Source of the DNA: Branchiostoma floridae
Taxonomy: Eukaryota > Chordata > Leptocardii > Amphioxiformes > Branchiostomatidae
Length of the DNA: 64,000 nt
Assembly: GCF_000003815.2 (NCBI RefSeq)
Contig: NC_049993.1
Location: forward strand, 124,001-188,000
Direction: 5' to 3'
Positions 23,201-35,200 of this stretch are shown here, piece by piece (position 1 is the first letter of the stretch; the number at the start of each line of letters is the position of its first letter). Under the pieces are notes generated by a model. The model searched no databases, was not told the DNA's origin, and saw nothing but the letters and a program-made list of their open reading frames with translations. The translations under genes were made by a program, and so were the position numbers.

Positions 23201-26200
23201 ACATCAAGCTTTATAGCTGTGATGTATATTTCATGGCCTGTGCTGTATAATCAGACTATAATTACATTGCTGTATTGTTTTTGCTTGTGTGTTCTTCTTT
23301 TTTCTTCTTTTACTTCTGTCATGAACCAATCTGAGCTTAGAACCTCCAGTCAGCATTATTAGCTGTTCCAGCAAATGTTTATAAATTATTAGGTGTTACA
23401 GCAAATGCAAACAAAGTATTACCTGTTACAGCAAATATGAACAATTATAGGTTTGCGATAGCAAAATCTCTATTGGTTTCTTCAGAGAATTACTGGAAGG
23501 GAAAAACATTTCTGAAAAATGTTGCCTTTCTAGTACATATCTGTTGTTTTTGAATTTGCAGCTCTGTCACCCACTAGCCACGGTGGGGGAATACATGCTA
23601 AACCAGCTTCTGTGGCCAGACCGTCTGCAGCAGCCACTGCAGAACAATTGCAGCGACAGCAACAGCAGCCGGAGTCACAGCAACAGCAGCAGCTTGTGGA
23701 GCTGGAACAGGAGAACCAGGAACCTACAACAGTGCTCAGCACAGCTCAAGCTGCCAACTACATTGTGCAGGGAGGTGATGACAGGCCTCAGGACCCTGCA
23801 GGACAGCCAGAGGAGAAGCATAGGCTGGAGAAAATCAAGCTGAGGATGGTGCCTGGTGGTGCAGAACCTGTTGTTGTTCTAGAACCACTCTCTCCTAAAG
23901 TAGGATATATCTTTTTTTTCTTAAATTTATTTGTTTGATTTATTTATTTGCAAATCCATGCCCGTAGGCTAATTGCAAGAGTACAGACAGTACATGTCCA
24001 ATAATGTCCAATACAATTTGACCCAGTTGTGTGAGTGTATTTTCATTCATTAACCTTGTTCATGCTCAGACAGTCTTCAGACAAATTCCTGTAGATCTTG
24101 CATGTAATGAGAGGGCGAGACTGTATAAAGCTGACATCACACCTGTACTGTAATTGTCTCTATACATGTAGGTTACAAGCAAAGGTTGATCCCTGAACTC
24201 ACAGTGTTTCCTCTTTTATGAGGATGAACTGAAGTGTTACATTAGAGGCAGTTCTATTTGTAGCCGAACACGCCACATCTCACTTCCACCCCAGCAGTGA
24301 AAAAAGAAAAACTGATTGGATTTGGAAAGTGAAAACAAGCATGTGACTCAAAGAGATAATATACACTTTGATGCATGTGCAATTTCAGTACAATAGCTAA
24401 AAGATGGTCTGGGAATAGTTTTGACTGCACATAACCTGACTGCTCTGTGCCTTGGACAGAGTTACACGAGTGCAGTCAACTTGACATCAACTGACTCTGT
24501 CACTGATCGGAACAAAAGCTGAGATATTCAAGGAAATTTATGCCTTTACCTTTGTGCCACAGTTCAACTCATTTGATAAACAAGCTTGCTATAAGACCAC
24601 TTGCATTAATTTTTGACTCGCCCTCGTTACATTCCTCCTTTCTTGTGGTTTGACAGGACAAAATGCTTCTCAGTAAGAGCAGGCCTATGTCATCTAAATC
24701 GGTTGATGCACAAAGTGCTGCACAAGCCTTTGCTTTTGATGACAGCACTTCACCAGATGAGCATTCATCAAAAGAGACAAGAATCTCTCTCAAGAGGAAG
24801 AAAAAGTCCAAGTCTCACCGGGAAGACAGAGGTCGTTTTGTACCAGAGGTGCGCTACAATATCATCAGTTCACCTACTAAGGACTCTCCAAAACTTACTT
24901 TGAAGGTAAGTGCTTGGAGTGTTATAGTATGGGTTTTTGTTCTGTGCATTTTTAAGTGTCAAGGAATATTGCAGGGCATTCGACATCAGGCCTCAAATAT
25001 CACATGAATATGCAAGTTTGTGCATGTACAATATTGGTGTGATGCAAGTACAGTATATCAGAGGAAACTTGCACCAGTGCAAGTTGCTTTTAGTTTTATC
25101 CATTGTTTTCTGACATTAGAAAAAGGTTACACACACCAAGAATATTATCTGTCCTTGCAAGGTAAAAAAAATAATCCTGAATGTGCATCTAGACATACCA
25201 TTACCACGGTAAGTTTGTAACAACCTTCTAAAATAGGGTTTTGCGACAAATCCACTCAACTAGCCACCAATCACAGCAGGCAGCAGTGAGAAGAAAGCGG
25301 TAATGTGAAGTCAATCACTAAGAAGCGCTTAACTTCACTAATGATCCGGGAAGCTGCAAAGATAGTCTCTCACGTACATTTTGGACGGGCTACTTTTGTT
25401 TAATTTTCCTGCGCCAAGACTAATACGCGAGGGCAGAAAAAAATCAAGACTTGGTTTGTCTTATGATCACCTCTAGTAAGACTGTAACAGACAATCAGTG
25501 CCATTTCAATAATAATTCTATTGTCATTCCTGTTTTAAGAAAGGAACAAGGGCATTGTATCCCCATGCCCTGACCATGAGCCCCCTTACCCTGGAGAGCA
25601 GATCCTCTGGCAAGTGTAAATTGAGATTGACCAAGGAAGCTATTGGATTTTTTTTTTGGGGGGGGGGGGGGGTAACAGGTGGAAATCAATGCCCGCATCC
25701 ATAAAATCAAGTCAGTGTGGTATTTTCTGAAACAAAGTTACTAACAGTGGTCAAAATTCCGAAAATAGTTTCATCAGGTTGGTAGAATATAGGACATAAG
25801 AGAACTCTTTTTACACAACCAGCAGGGGTACTTACATTGCTTTCGTTTTGATGTCTCTCAGACACCTTTGTCACAGCTTCTAACTGGAGTTCTGCTTCTC
25901 ACCCCTATATGTAGCCGATGTAGGTGGCGCTTTTGCTGTGAGAAAACAATCACAAACGGAATTGTATTTTACTAGGACTGGGTACCAGTATGTTGGACTG
26001 GTAAGATACCAGGCTGGAGGACTTTTTTGACCAGTCATGGGACCTATCACCTATGTTTGGCAGTATTTGATGTATAAACTTAGGTAGTGGCATAAGTCTG
26101 TGGCAAGAAAAGTGTCCAAGTTGTCTGATTACGGAGGCCAAAATAATGGGCCGGATGGGAGTTCAACATTGCAGAGACCTTGGACACCTGCATGTCTCTG

Positions 26201-29200
26201 CCTGCCTGCTGAGTTCTGGTTTTGATACCAAACTAAGTGTAGTTAGCCAAATAGCGAGTTTATCCAGTGGTCACAGCACGCAGACTGGACCAGCAGACTG
26301 GAAACTCTCGTGGCACGGGGGAACTTGGAATCTCTTTGCTGCAGACATAGTTGCACACAAAATGACTTCACACATAGCTGTAAAGTGACTGTAATGTGTT
26401 AAAGTTATATGACATCGATGCTTGCATCAGAGCTTTGGCCACGAGACAGTACAAAATAGAAAGCCCAATGAAACTTCGAAAGCTTGTAAAGCATGTAAAC
26501 TTAGCATTCTTAAACATGTTTGTGGTGGAAGATTTTTAAGGAAAAGAAGGAGACCCTTGTGAAGAATAACTTAGATTTCACCTAATGAAATTTTGATCAA
26601 GTGTAAGTTTTGACCAGTGTCAGGCTCGCTGTAGTTTGCATACCAATCCATGTCAAAATTTGACCAATTGTTTGACATACCAAAGATGGTAAATGGTAAC
26701 GCGAGAAAATTTGGAGAAGAGCTGCAAGCTTCAGGTGTAAATAAAATTTCTGCAGGCTACACATGTCCCCAAACCTGTAATATGGTAGTCACTGAGTCTT
26801 CCATCAGCCTACTCTGCTATTTTCAGATGTCCTGCTGATGTTAATGATATTTATTTCTCTATAGCTCTCCAGGACAGTCATCTCGCCTAAGACTGGGCAG
26901 CAGCTGAGGCCCAGTGAACTGGCAACACATGACAAGGAGAAAGATCTGCATACCACAGAGTCAGACAAGTCTGGGAAGGGAAATGTAGAAAAGGCAGTAC
27001 CAGAGACTTTAGTGGAAAAAGCCCTTGAAGATAAAATCAATGAAGACAAAGCATCAGATAGTACCGGTGTTGAAAAGGCAGCTACAGGGGCTGCTGAGAA
27101 GTTGAAGGAAGCTATCATAATTGAAGAAAGTAAAAGCAAAGAAGGTACCAGTCAAAAGTCAAACAAGAAAGAGATGGACAGTCTTCAAGACTTCATTGTG
27201 AGCACAGAACCAGCAAAGGTTAAAGGGAGGAAGTTAGACCCCGTGGAACAGAAGAAATTACAAGAGAATGACTACTCTACAGCGGAAGTAGAAGTAGTAG
27301 GAATTTCTGATAGTCCAGCCAGCCCCAAAGTCCCCATGAAAACCGCAGCATCAAAAACCAGATGTCAGGGAGAAAAGATTGAAGCATCTGCATCTGAGGA
27401 TGGCACAGTGGGTACACCAAAGCCTCACATGACAAGAAGGTCATTGACCACTAGTAGAAGAGACCCAGTTGCTGTAGTAATGCTTGAGAGGCTTGGTCCT
27501 GGAAATGATATGTACAGCAACATCAAGAGCAAACGAAGGCGTGGGGTAAGAGAGTTGTTTTAGACTAAATGATTATTTTCCCAATACTTGCGTATTGTTG
27601 TATGCTAGAAAAGTTTTGCACAATAGTATCAAAAGCTTCACTCGAAAAAGGTACTTAGTCAATGGCATGGCTTGCACTGTGTCTGCATTATATGCTGCAA
27701 AACCATTACCTCACTGGCTTACATTAGCTTCTCCACCAACCCACACAAACTCTATTTGTGGAAAGGATTTCTCTTAAATTAGCAAACAAAGTATGGCATC
27801 TACATAACTACAGTTCTATAGCTTAACTTAGAGCTTATCTAACTAATACAGGAGTGTGTAATATGGAATAAGGTTTTTTACAATCATTGGAGGCTTTTAC
27901 AATTATTGGAGGAATTTCTAACATCTTAACATTCTTTAATATATATTTCCTATGTCTGCCATGCAGGGGTTGTCACATGTCATGTATTTAAATTTGCACT
28001 TCAGGTGCATTGAAATAAATCCTGGAATTAAGGGTTAATGGCCCGCCTATTCCTAGGTGTATATGGTGTCATAATGCCTGGTCCTTTGCTATAACCACCG
28101 AACAAAAGCACCGATGTGAGTGAAGCTGGGGATAGGCGGGTCATTAACATTATTATGTAGCCTACCCAGACTTGCAAACTCCTGTATGACACTCTGACCT
28201 TGGCCTAGATCTCTGGCCTTGATACTATACATATGAATCCCTTTGTCAAATTTCTGAAAATTCACATTAAGTTTGTTCTTTGGTACATACATTTGTAAGG
28301 AGATTACAGATTGCCTTTTGAAACCAAAATTTCCCGGAAAATATTCAAAACATTGCAGTGCCATGTTAGACCTTTTCAAACTTTTACTATACTGTATTCA
28401 AGATGATTCCTCCCTGCTGGGTCTGATCTTTCCTCCATTCTCTGTGCTATTCCGAATGGTTGCTCTCCTGTGCATTGCTCTTTCTGATTGGTCAGGTGTT
28501 AAACAGAATCAACACCGGTGTTGATTTTGTTAAACACCTGGCTGGCTGGAATCAACGTGTTATGGCATCATAACCTACATGGAATGGGGCCTTCTGATAG
28601 GTCTGGGGTGCCTGGCTATATGATAATGTGTACAACATAACAGCCTTGTGTATAGAGAATTTGGTATATCAGAATATTTGAGACTTACAATCATCAGACT
28701 GAAAGTGATATTCGACTTCAATTAGCTCTGGACAGAATGGTCAATAGAAATTTTTTGGAATAGCCCGGTTTCTATATTTAATTATTGACAGCCAACTCAG
28801 AGTTTTTTGATTGCCCTACGAACGTCAAGGCTTTTTATGGTTGAAATGTAATTTTCTTGCTTGTAATGCTTGTTCAATGTAGAAAGAAAGGAGAGTTTGG
28901 AATTGTTTCGAATAGAGGAATGCCAATTTTGTACGAATATACCTTGTAAATGTTGTTGTAGCTGAGTGGTGATTGCATCTACTAGTATGTGGCATGACTT
29001 TGCATTCAGCCATATATGTTAAAAACCGTAGAAGTTATTTTTTACGTGGACAATCCAATCATGTTCTCCAAATGAAACAGTATTGTATGCCTTACAAAGA
29101 AGGGCATCTTCAGGCGAATTAACTAAGCTATGCCAATATTTTACAAGTTCTATTTCTTCATCAATCATAGTTGGGAAAGTTCTAACTTTTCGTCTGACAC

Positions 29201-32200
29201 CATCATTTGAGGCTTTGGCATGAATGCCTGAAAGAAATTTTTGGAAGCGCATGTCAATGATGTCAAATTCTGGAATTTGTTGATTGTAGAATAGGTTTAT
29301 AATTTGGTTTTTTGAATGTTAGCAGGAATTATCTTGATGTAGACCAAAAAGTAAAGGGAACCAGGAACCAAAAGCAATACACATTGTCTTTTGACATTTT
29401 GCAACTGCCTTTTACTGAACTTTTGGATGTTATATGTCCATGTAGGTTACCTGGGGTCATGGTTTCAAACAACATCCGAAATTCCTGCTTTCTACAACAA
29501 AAAATGTTGGCAGAAGGCGTTTACAATAACAATAATTTTTCTTTCCCAATATTTTTATGCAAACTTATTCCTGTGTGCTTTTGAACTTGTATGGTAGTTT
29601 GTGTGCCTTCCACATCCGAGATTTACTGTTTAATGTTTAATGGGACATTTGGGGTCATTTTACTTTCCATCCATTATTGTTGTCTTCTTCTGAATTATTG
29701 TCTTGTGCATGTGTAAGTAGTTCCAGTTATTGATGGTACTTTTGTTTCTATCACATTTTCAGATGCAGCAAGAGGAGAAGTCAGAGGAAATGCTGCATAT
29801 TGTTGAAGCTCTTGTACCTAACCAAGAGGAATGTGCTGTCAGAAGCAGGGAGAAGTCCAATAGTTCTTCGACTGCACATGACCAGGATCACCAATTGGAC
29901 ATGGATTCTGGGGCAAAATCAAAGGCTAAGAAACGGAAACACTCTGATGGTCAAGAAGGAGTGGACATAATGGACCTTGAGAACTTCCGTGATCCCTTTG
30001 AAGACATGTACAGCAGCATTAAGAACAAACGACGGAGAAAGGCATCTGCCAATGCACTGAAGGCCATGGAGATTGGGAATAAGGATGAGGATAGCAGTGG
30101 GGAAGTTGTTGTTAGCAGAGACAGAGAGGAGAGAACAGCTGCTGTCATGGAAGAAGGTCTGACACTGTCAGATGTCCTCTAGTCATCAGTAAAATTTACA
30201 TTTCATGCACTGTACCCCTGCCAATCAAAGTGTACCCATTATCCCCCATACTATCTACAACATAAACAATTACAAAATGTTCACATCTTAATTTCTACAA
30301 TCACATACCTTTGCCAAGTAATACTAACCCTCACAACTTGCTTCTTACAAAGTTAACAGAATATGCATGATGTAGAAAATGACTGCAAAACTGCTGGGTA
30401 TCTTAATACCAGCTCTGAAAAGAATAAGAAGTTATTGACCCAGGATTTATGTATTTAAATGTTTTTTTTTCTACGAAAACTATCGTAGATTAAACTCGTT
30501 GCCACCAAATACTGAAGGGGCATCCTCAATAGATAGTTTTTAACAATGCTTGCAACTAGGTGTGCAAAGATTATGGGTATGAAATTAGTTTCATTCACCA
30601 CTGTGACTATTACTCTTCTCATTAATTCAAGAGGTTGCCATATGCAAGATTTATATCTATTTGTTTCTCACGTTCTCAGTCACATATCATGTGTTTGAAA
30701 GTCCCCAGTAATGTAGACATCTTGAAAAGGTAAGAGTAATGTGTATACATTGTGAATGTTTTTCACAATAAAAGTTAAGAATGCATCTACATGTAAGTTA
30801 ATGACATAATTGTGTTCTTACAGTTGCCCGTCAAAGAAAGGAGAAGAGAAAGAGAAGAGAAAAACGGGAGCAGGCCAAACCTCAGCTGACAATGGAGGAG
30901 TTGATGGAATCATCCACATTTAAGAGGTTCACATCTTTAATGGATTCAGTCTTTGAATCCTCTGAGGATATGGACCTTGACGTAGATGCTGGTGAGTACG
31001 AGAACGTACTAAAAATGTGTTTTTGAAAAAACTCCTATTTCACCCCGGTTTCCAGTAAATCTCTTTGTGTTTATGTTCCTGTTTTCCCCACACTAATGTT
31101 ATGAAAACTTCTCAACCTCCGTAATGCAGATGACGACGATGATGAAATTCCAGCTGACAGTCTGATTGCCAAGGCTGTCCTAACTGAGCTATGTGGAGAA
31201 GCTGCCAAGCTAAAGTCGATGGGGGTCATGAACCAAGTGGCAGCAGATCGCCTGGTGAGGCTGATGAACATCCTGGAGAGAAACATCCGCGATGGAGCTA
31301 AATTACAGCCACTACTTGCACAGGTAAGTAATGGCGCAACCAAATTTTTTAGTCATGCATCTTCTGGTCATGCTGTTTAAAAAATGATATGAAATTGTTC
31401 ACCCTTACTTTTAAACAAGACACCCTTACCCTTGGGAGCACATCCACTGACAAGCATAAAATTCTAATTGACCAGGAAACTACTAGAGCACATGTGGCCA
31501 CAGCCTTCAAATGTGACTTGACAGTGCCACTGTGCCCTTTTCACTTGAAATTCTCTAAAACTCCATGTGTGCTGCAAGAATGCCATGGTGGCTGCTGACG
31601 CCCCGGTCACAAAGCACGTACGATTTCTTGCGATAGCAATTATTCCACATATCGTACAATGCTGCAATAGATTGCAGCTAAATTGTTATCAAAATCAGCA
31701 ATCACAGAGCATCGGTTCAAAATTTTTCCAGCGTCGTACGATTTTTCACTTTTGTCTCTCTAGAATAGCCGCCTGACCACGGCTTTCAATATTTAAACCA
31801 TTGCTTTGATTTACCAACTTACGACGCACTGGGCTTATACCAAGCATGAAACCTCCATCGCAAAAATTGTACATGCTTTGTGTCCTGGCTTTATCCTTTT
31901 ACATAGGAGGAAGGTGGCGAAGAGGAGCAGCGCCTGTGGAGAGAACTAACCTTTGAACGTGTCATAAGGTCTGCTGACTCGTGCCTCACTGCTCTGTTCA
32001 TCACCACATCAGCAAAAATGCCAAAGCAGGTATGATGAATTTTGCTTACACATATGCTTGACTTGCAGTGACATAGACTATTTTGAATACAAATATTGAC
32101 AAGCTGGTTTTACTGACTAATTACCTCCATGAGGTTGGAGTTACTGTCTTGGGTCCAGATGTACAGTGCAGATTTTGATTATGTTTCATTCCCACACGTT

Positions 32201-35200
32201 TTAATCACAATTAAGTCTCAATTAAAAGTTGTGCAAATCTTGAGTAAATAGTGATTAAATCTCGTGCACTAATGAGCTATAAACTGAATATCCTATACAA
32301 GCACCCACGCATGATACCATGGTAAAGTTTTCTTTATGAAGTTTTGGAAATTGCGTATTGGTCAACAGGTATTTATCGAAGATACTATAGAGCGGCTTGT
32401 CATGTATGCGAAGTTCCACCTGCAGAATACCATCTACCCTGAGTTTGATCCTGTCTACAGGACACCAGACAACAAAGGTATGAATCCAGTTGATGAACTG
32501 TAAACTGATAAATATCTATATACTTTCCTTGTTGGTGACATTTGCTGTCACCTGATGCTTGGTACTAGACGAAAATAATATAACAGTTATGAATATACAT
32601 TGTACATTGGAATTTATAATGCTGAGTGGTCCAATCCTGGTCCAGAAAGGATTCTTTCGACTGATCTTGTGGCATATCTTGATCTCTGCCATCTCTATTG
32701 AGTGATGGTTGGTGTGTCATAACTGATTGCTGATGTCACATATCTGTAAAGACCACAGTGGGACAGCCAAAAATTCAATGTGCTAGTTTTTTTGTGTTTG
32801 ATTCAGGGCTCCAGCCAGCTTGAATTTTTTTCCGTCAGCCAATTCCCATTGTCGCGAAAACCGCGAAAACACTATTCCAGGAGTTAGAGAGACTGAACTG
32901 AGATCTTGAAAAATAGGTTTTTAATGAGATTATCGTATGCGAAAGGGCACCGACACACATTATCAACAATCAAAGAATAGCAAAACAAACAGTGTTTTAC
33001 GGCCGTGGACAGCATCCCTAAGCTGCCTGTAGCTTCCACCAAGGATTTTTGTCCGTCAAGGTTGACGGATTGGTTTTAGAATTTTTCCGTCAGACGCAGC
33101 AAATTTCCGCCAATTGACGGAAAAACGGACGCTGGCTAGAGCCCTGGTTTGATTGAAACTTTTGTTTGTGTTTGATTGAAACAAAAGTTTGAACTCTGTA
33201 AAAAAAAAGGTTATTTGTTCAGTTTTTTCTCTTTGGTCTGAAATATTTACCATTTGTTGACAGACGGAATAGTTTGGAACAGTCGGATGAAGCGTGCTCA
33301 CCACAAGGGTGCCCGCCATAAATCAGTTGTGTCACTGTACAACAAGTTGTGTGAAATTGTATCATTGCTGGCTGAGCTGTTAGAGGTGGAGATGATGACG
33401 GATACCGTTATTTTGCAGGTAAGTGTTTGTATTGCAAATTAAAGTACAAAATATACAATCATGTATATTTACCCTATGAAAGGGTAAATTGAATAGAAAT
33501 GAAAGAACAAGCTTTTTTTGCAAAGTGATGCAGGTTTTTATCATACTTTGATATTATTGTATTCATTTATTCCTTGTGGTATAACAGTCTTTTAACAGAG
33601 GTTTATGTGATAGTAACTGTTGTTGCATACACAATATGCACATGTACATGTTTGTTCATATTTTGATATCTGTCAATTATGTGTACTTTTGCACTTGCAG
33701 TTTACTTACTGAATATACTTATTTTCTGATCTGCATCATAACTGAAAATGATGCAAAATCCATGTTTCTGCCGCCATACGCGTATTTCTCAATACTACTC
33801 CTTGTGTCATTCCTGTTAACTATAGTAGGGCAGATACATGTATCAAAGGTAGGGTGTTCCATGGGAAAACATGTTAAAAAACACTGAAACAAAGCTTCAG
33901 AAAAGTACTAATGCTAATTTCAACCTTAAAAAATTTTCTCCACCAGATACACATGTAGTCACAAGGGCCATCTTTATATATTTATATATATAAACCATTA
34001 AAAGATAACAGGGTCTTGATTGGCTCAAACTCTGAGCAATGCTCGCTCAGTATGAAAAAAAAACTTGCATTTGACCCCAGTTTTCTCCTGATGCCACCCA
34101 TATGATCCAACCATTAAAATCCTGCCACATGCTATCTTAACTGCCAAACCACTAAACAAATTTTGACCAATATGAGAAAGATTATACCCTACCTGTTTCT
34201 TCTAGCCCCAAAAGTCCCCAAGGTTGGGCCAAAATCCTCAAGGAAAAAGGATTTTCAAGGATTTTAGGTGTTGCTATGATTGTACTCCATTTGGTGCCTT
34301 CTACTGCACAACTCATTCTCTGACTTCTACCCTTCTGTAGAATGTAACACTTATTATTGTGATAGTCTGAACCCTGTTAATACGTATTTATAAAAAATTA
34401 ATACTTTGTGATATCAAGTTCAATAGTTATGAACTATTTTCTTGTCCACAGGTTTCCAGTTTAGCAACAACTCCATTCTTTGTTGAGAATGTCAGCGAGT
34501 TACAGCTTAGTGCACTGAAACTGGTCATGGCTGTAAGTGATTTTTCTTTCTGGTGTTTACTTGTCATAGTAGTCAAGTTTCATGCATACAGTACTTATGT
34601 GTAAAAGATCAGTGGATCGGATTTTGGACTGATTATGAAATGAACAGATTATTTCGGCAGGCTTCCACATATTTTTGTGCTTATTGGTCCATGAAAATAA
34701 CGAGCAAAGTAGAGTAGAGTTGATAGTCATCTCTACCAAGTTTGTACAGTCAAGCATACAGAAGCAGTTAGCCCTAGTTTACATGAAGATACGATTTTGA
34801 ACTGCCAGTGGCAGTCAGATACAGATTCCTTTTATAGCAAATGGACTGCTGGTACCCAAAGCTCTGGACCTAAACAGGACCTGTACCTAAATCTTCTGTA
34901 TCTGACAGTACTCACCCCACAGGGCTCGAAATTCATTTTTGGGATTAGGTGCACTGGTGCACCCAGCTTAAAAAATTGGGTGCACCAAAAAAATTTTGGG
35001 TGCACCACTTTAATTTAAGTAGAATGTCAGAAAAACCTAATAACAAAACTTAGTTACATGCTATCAAATTCTTAAACGAGTACCATGTCCATGATAGACA
35101 TTTTTATTATCTTTCTAACACTTAGATGTCAAGAATATGATGTATACTAGTATACTTTGATATCTTTACATACATAAACCCAAGAAAATATTTGGGTGCA

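Noticed and set aside
23640-23700. CAG/CAA run as a non-coding microsatellite
   Set aside because: It is in frame within exon 7 and encodes a glutamine-rich stretch.
30180-30182. TAG stop after exon 10 as the end of a separate short gene
   Set aside because: Strongly conserved NIPBL exons continue from 30824 in compatible phase, so the stop is intronic.
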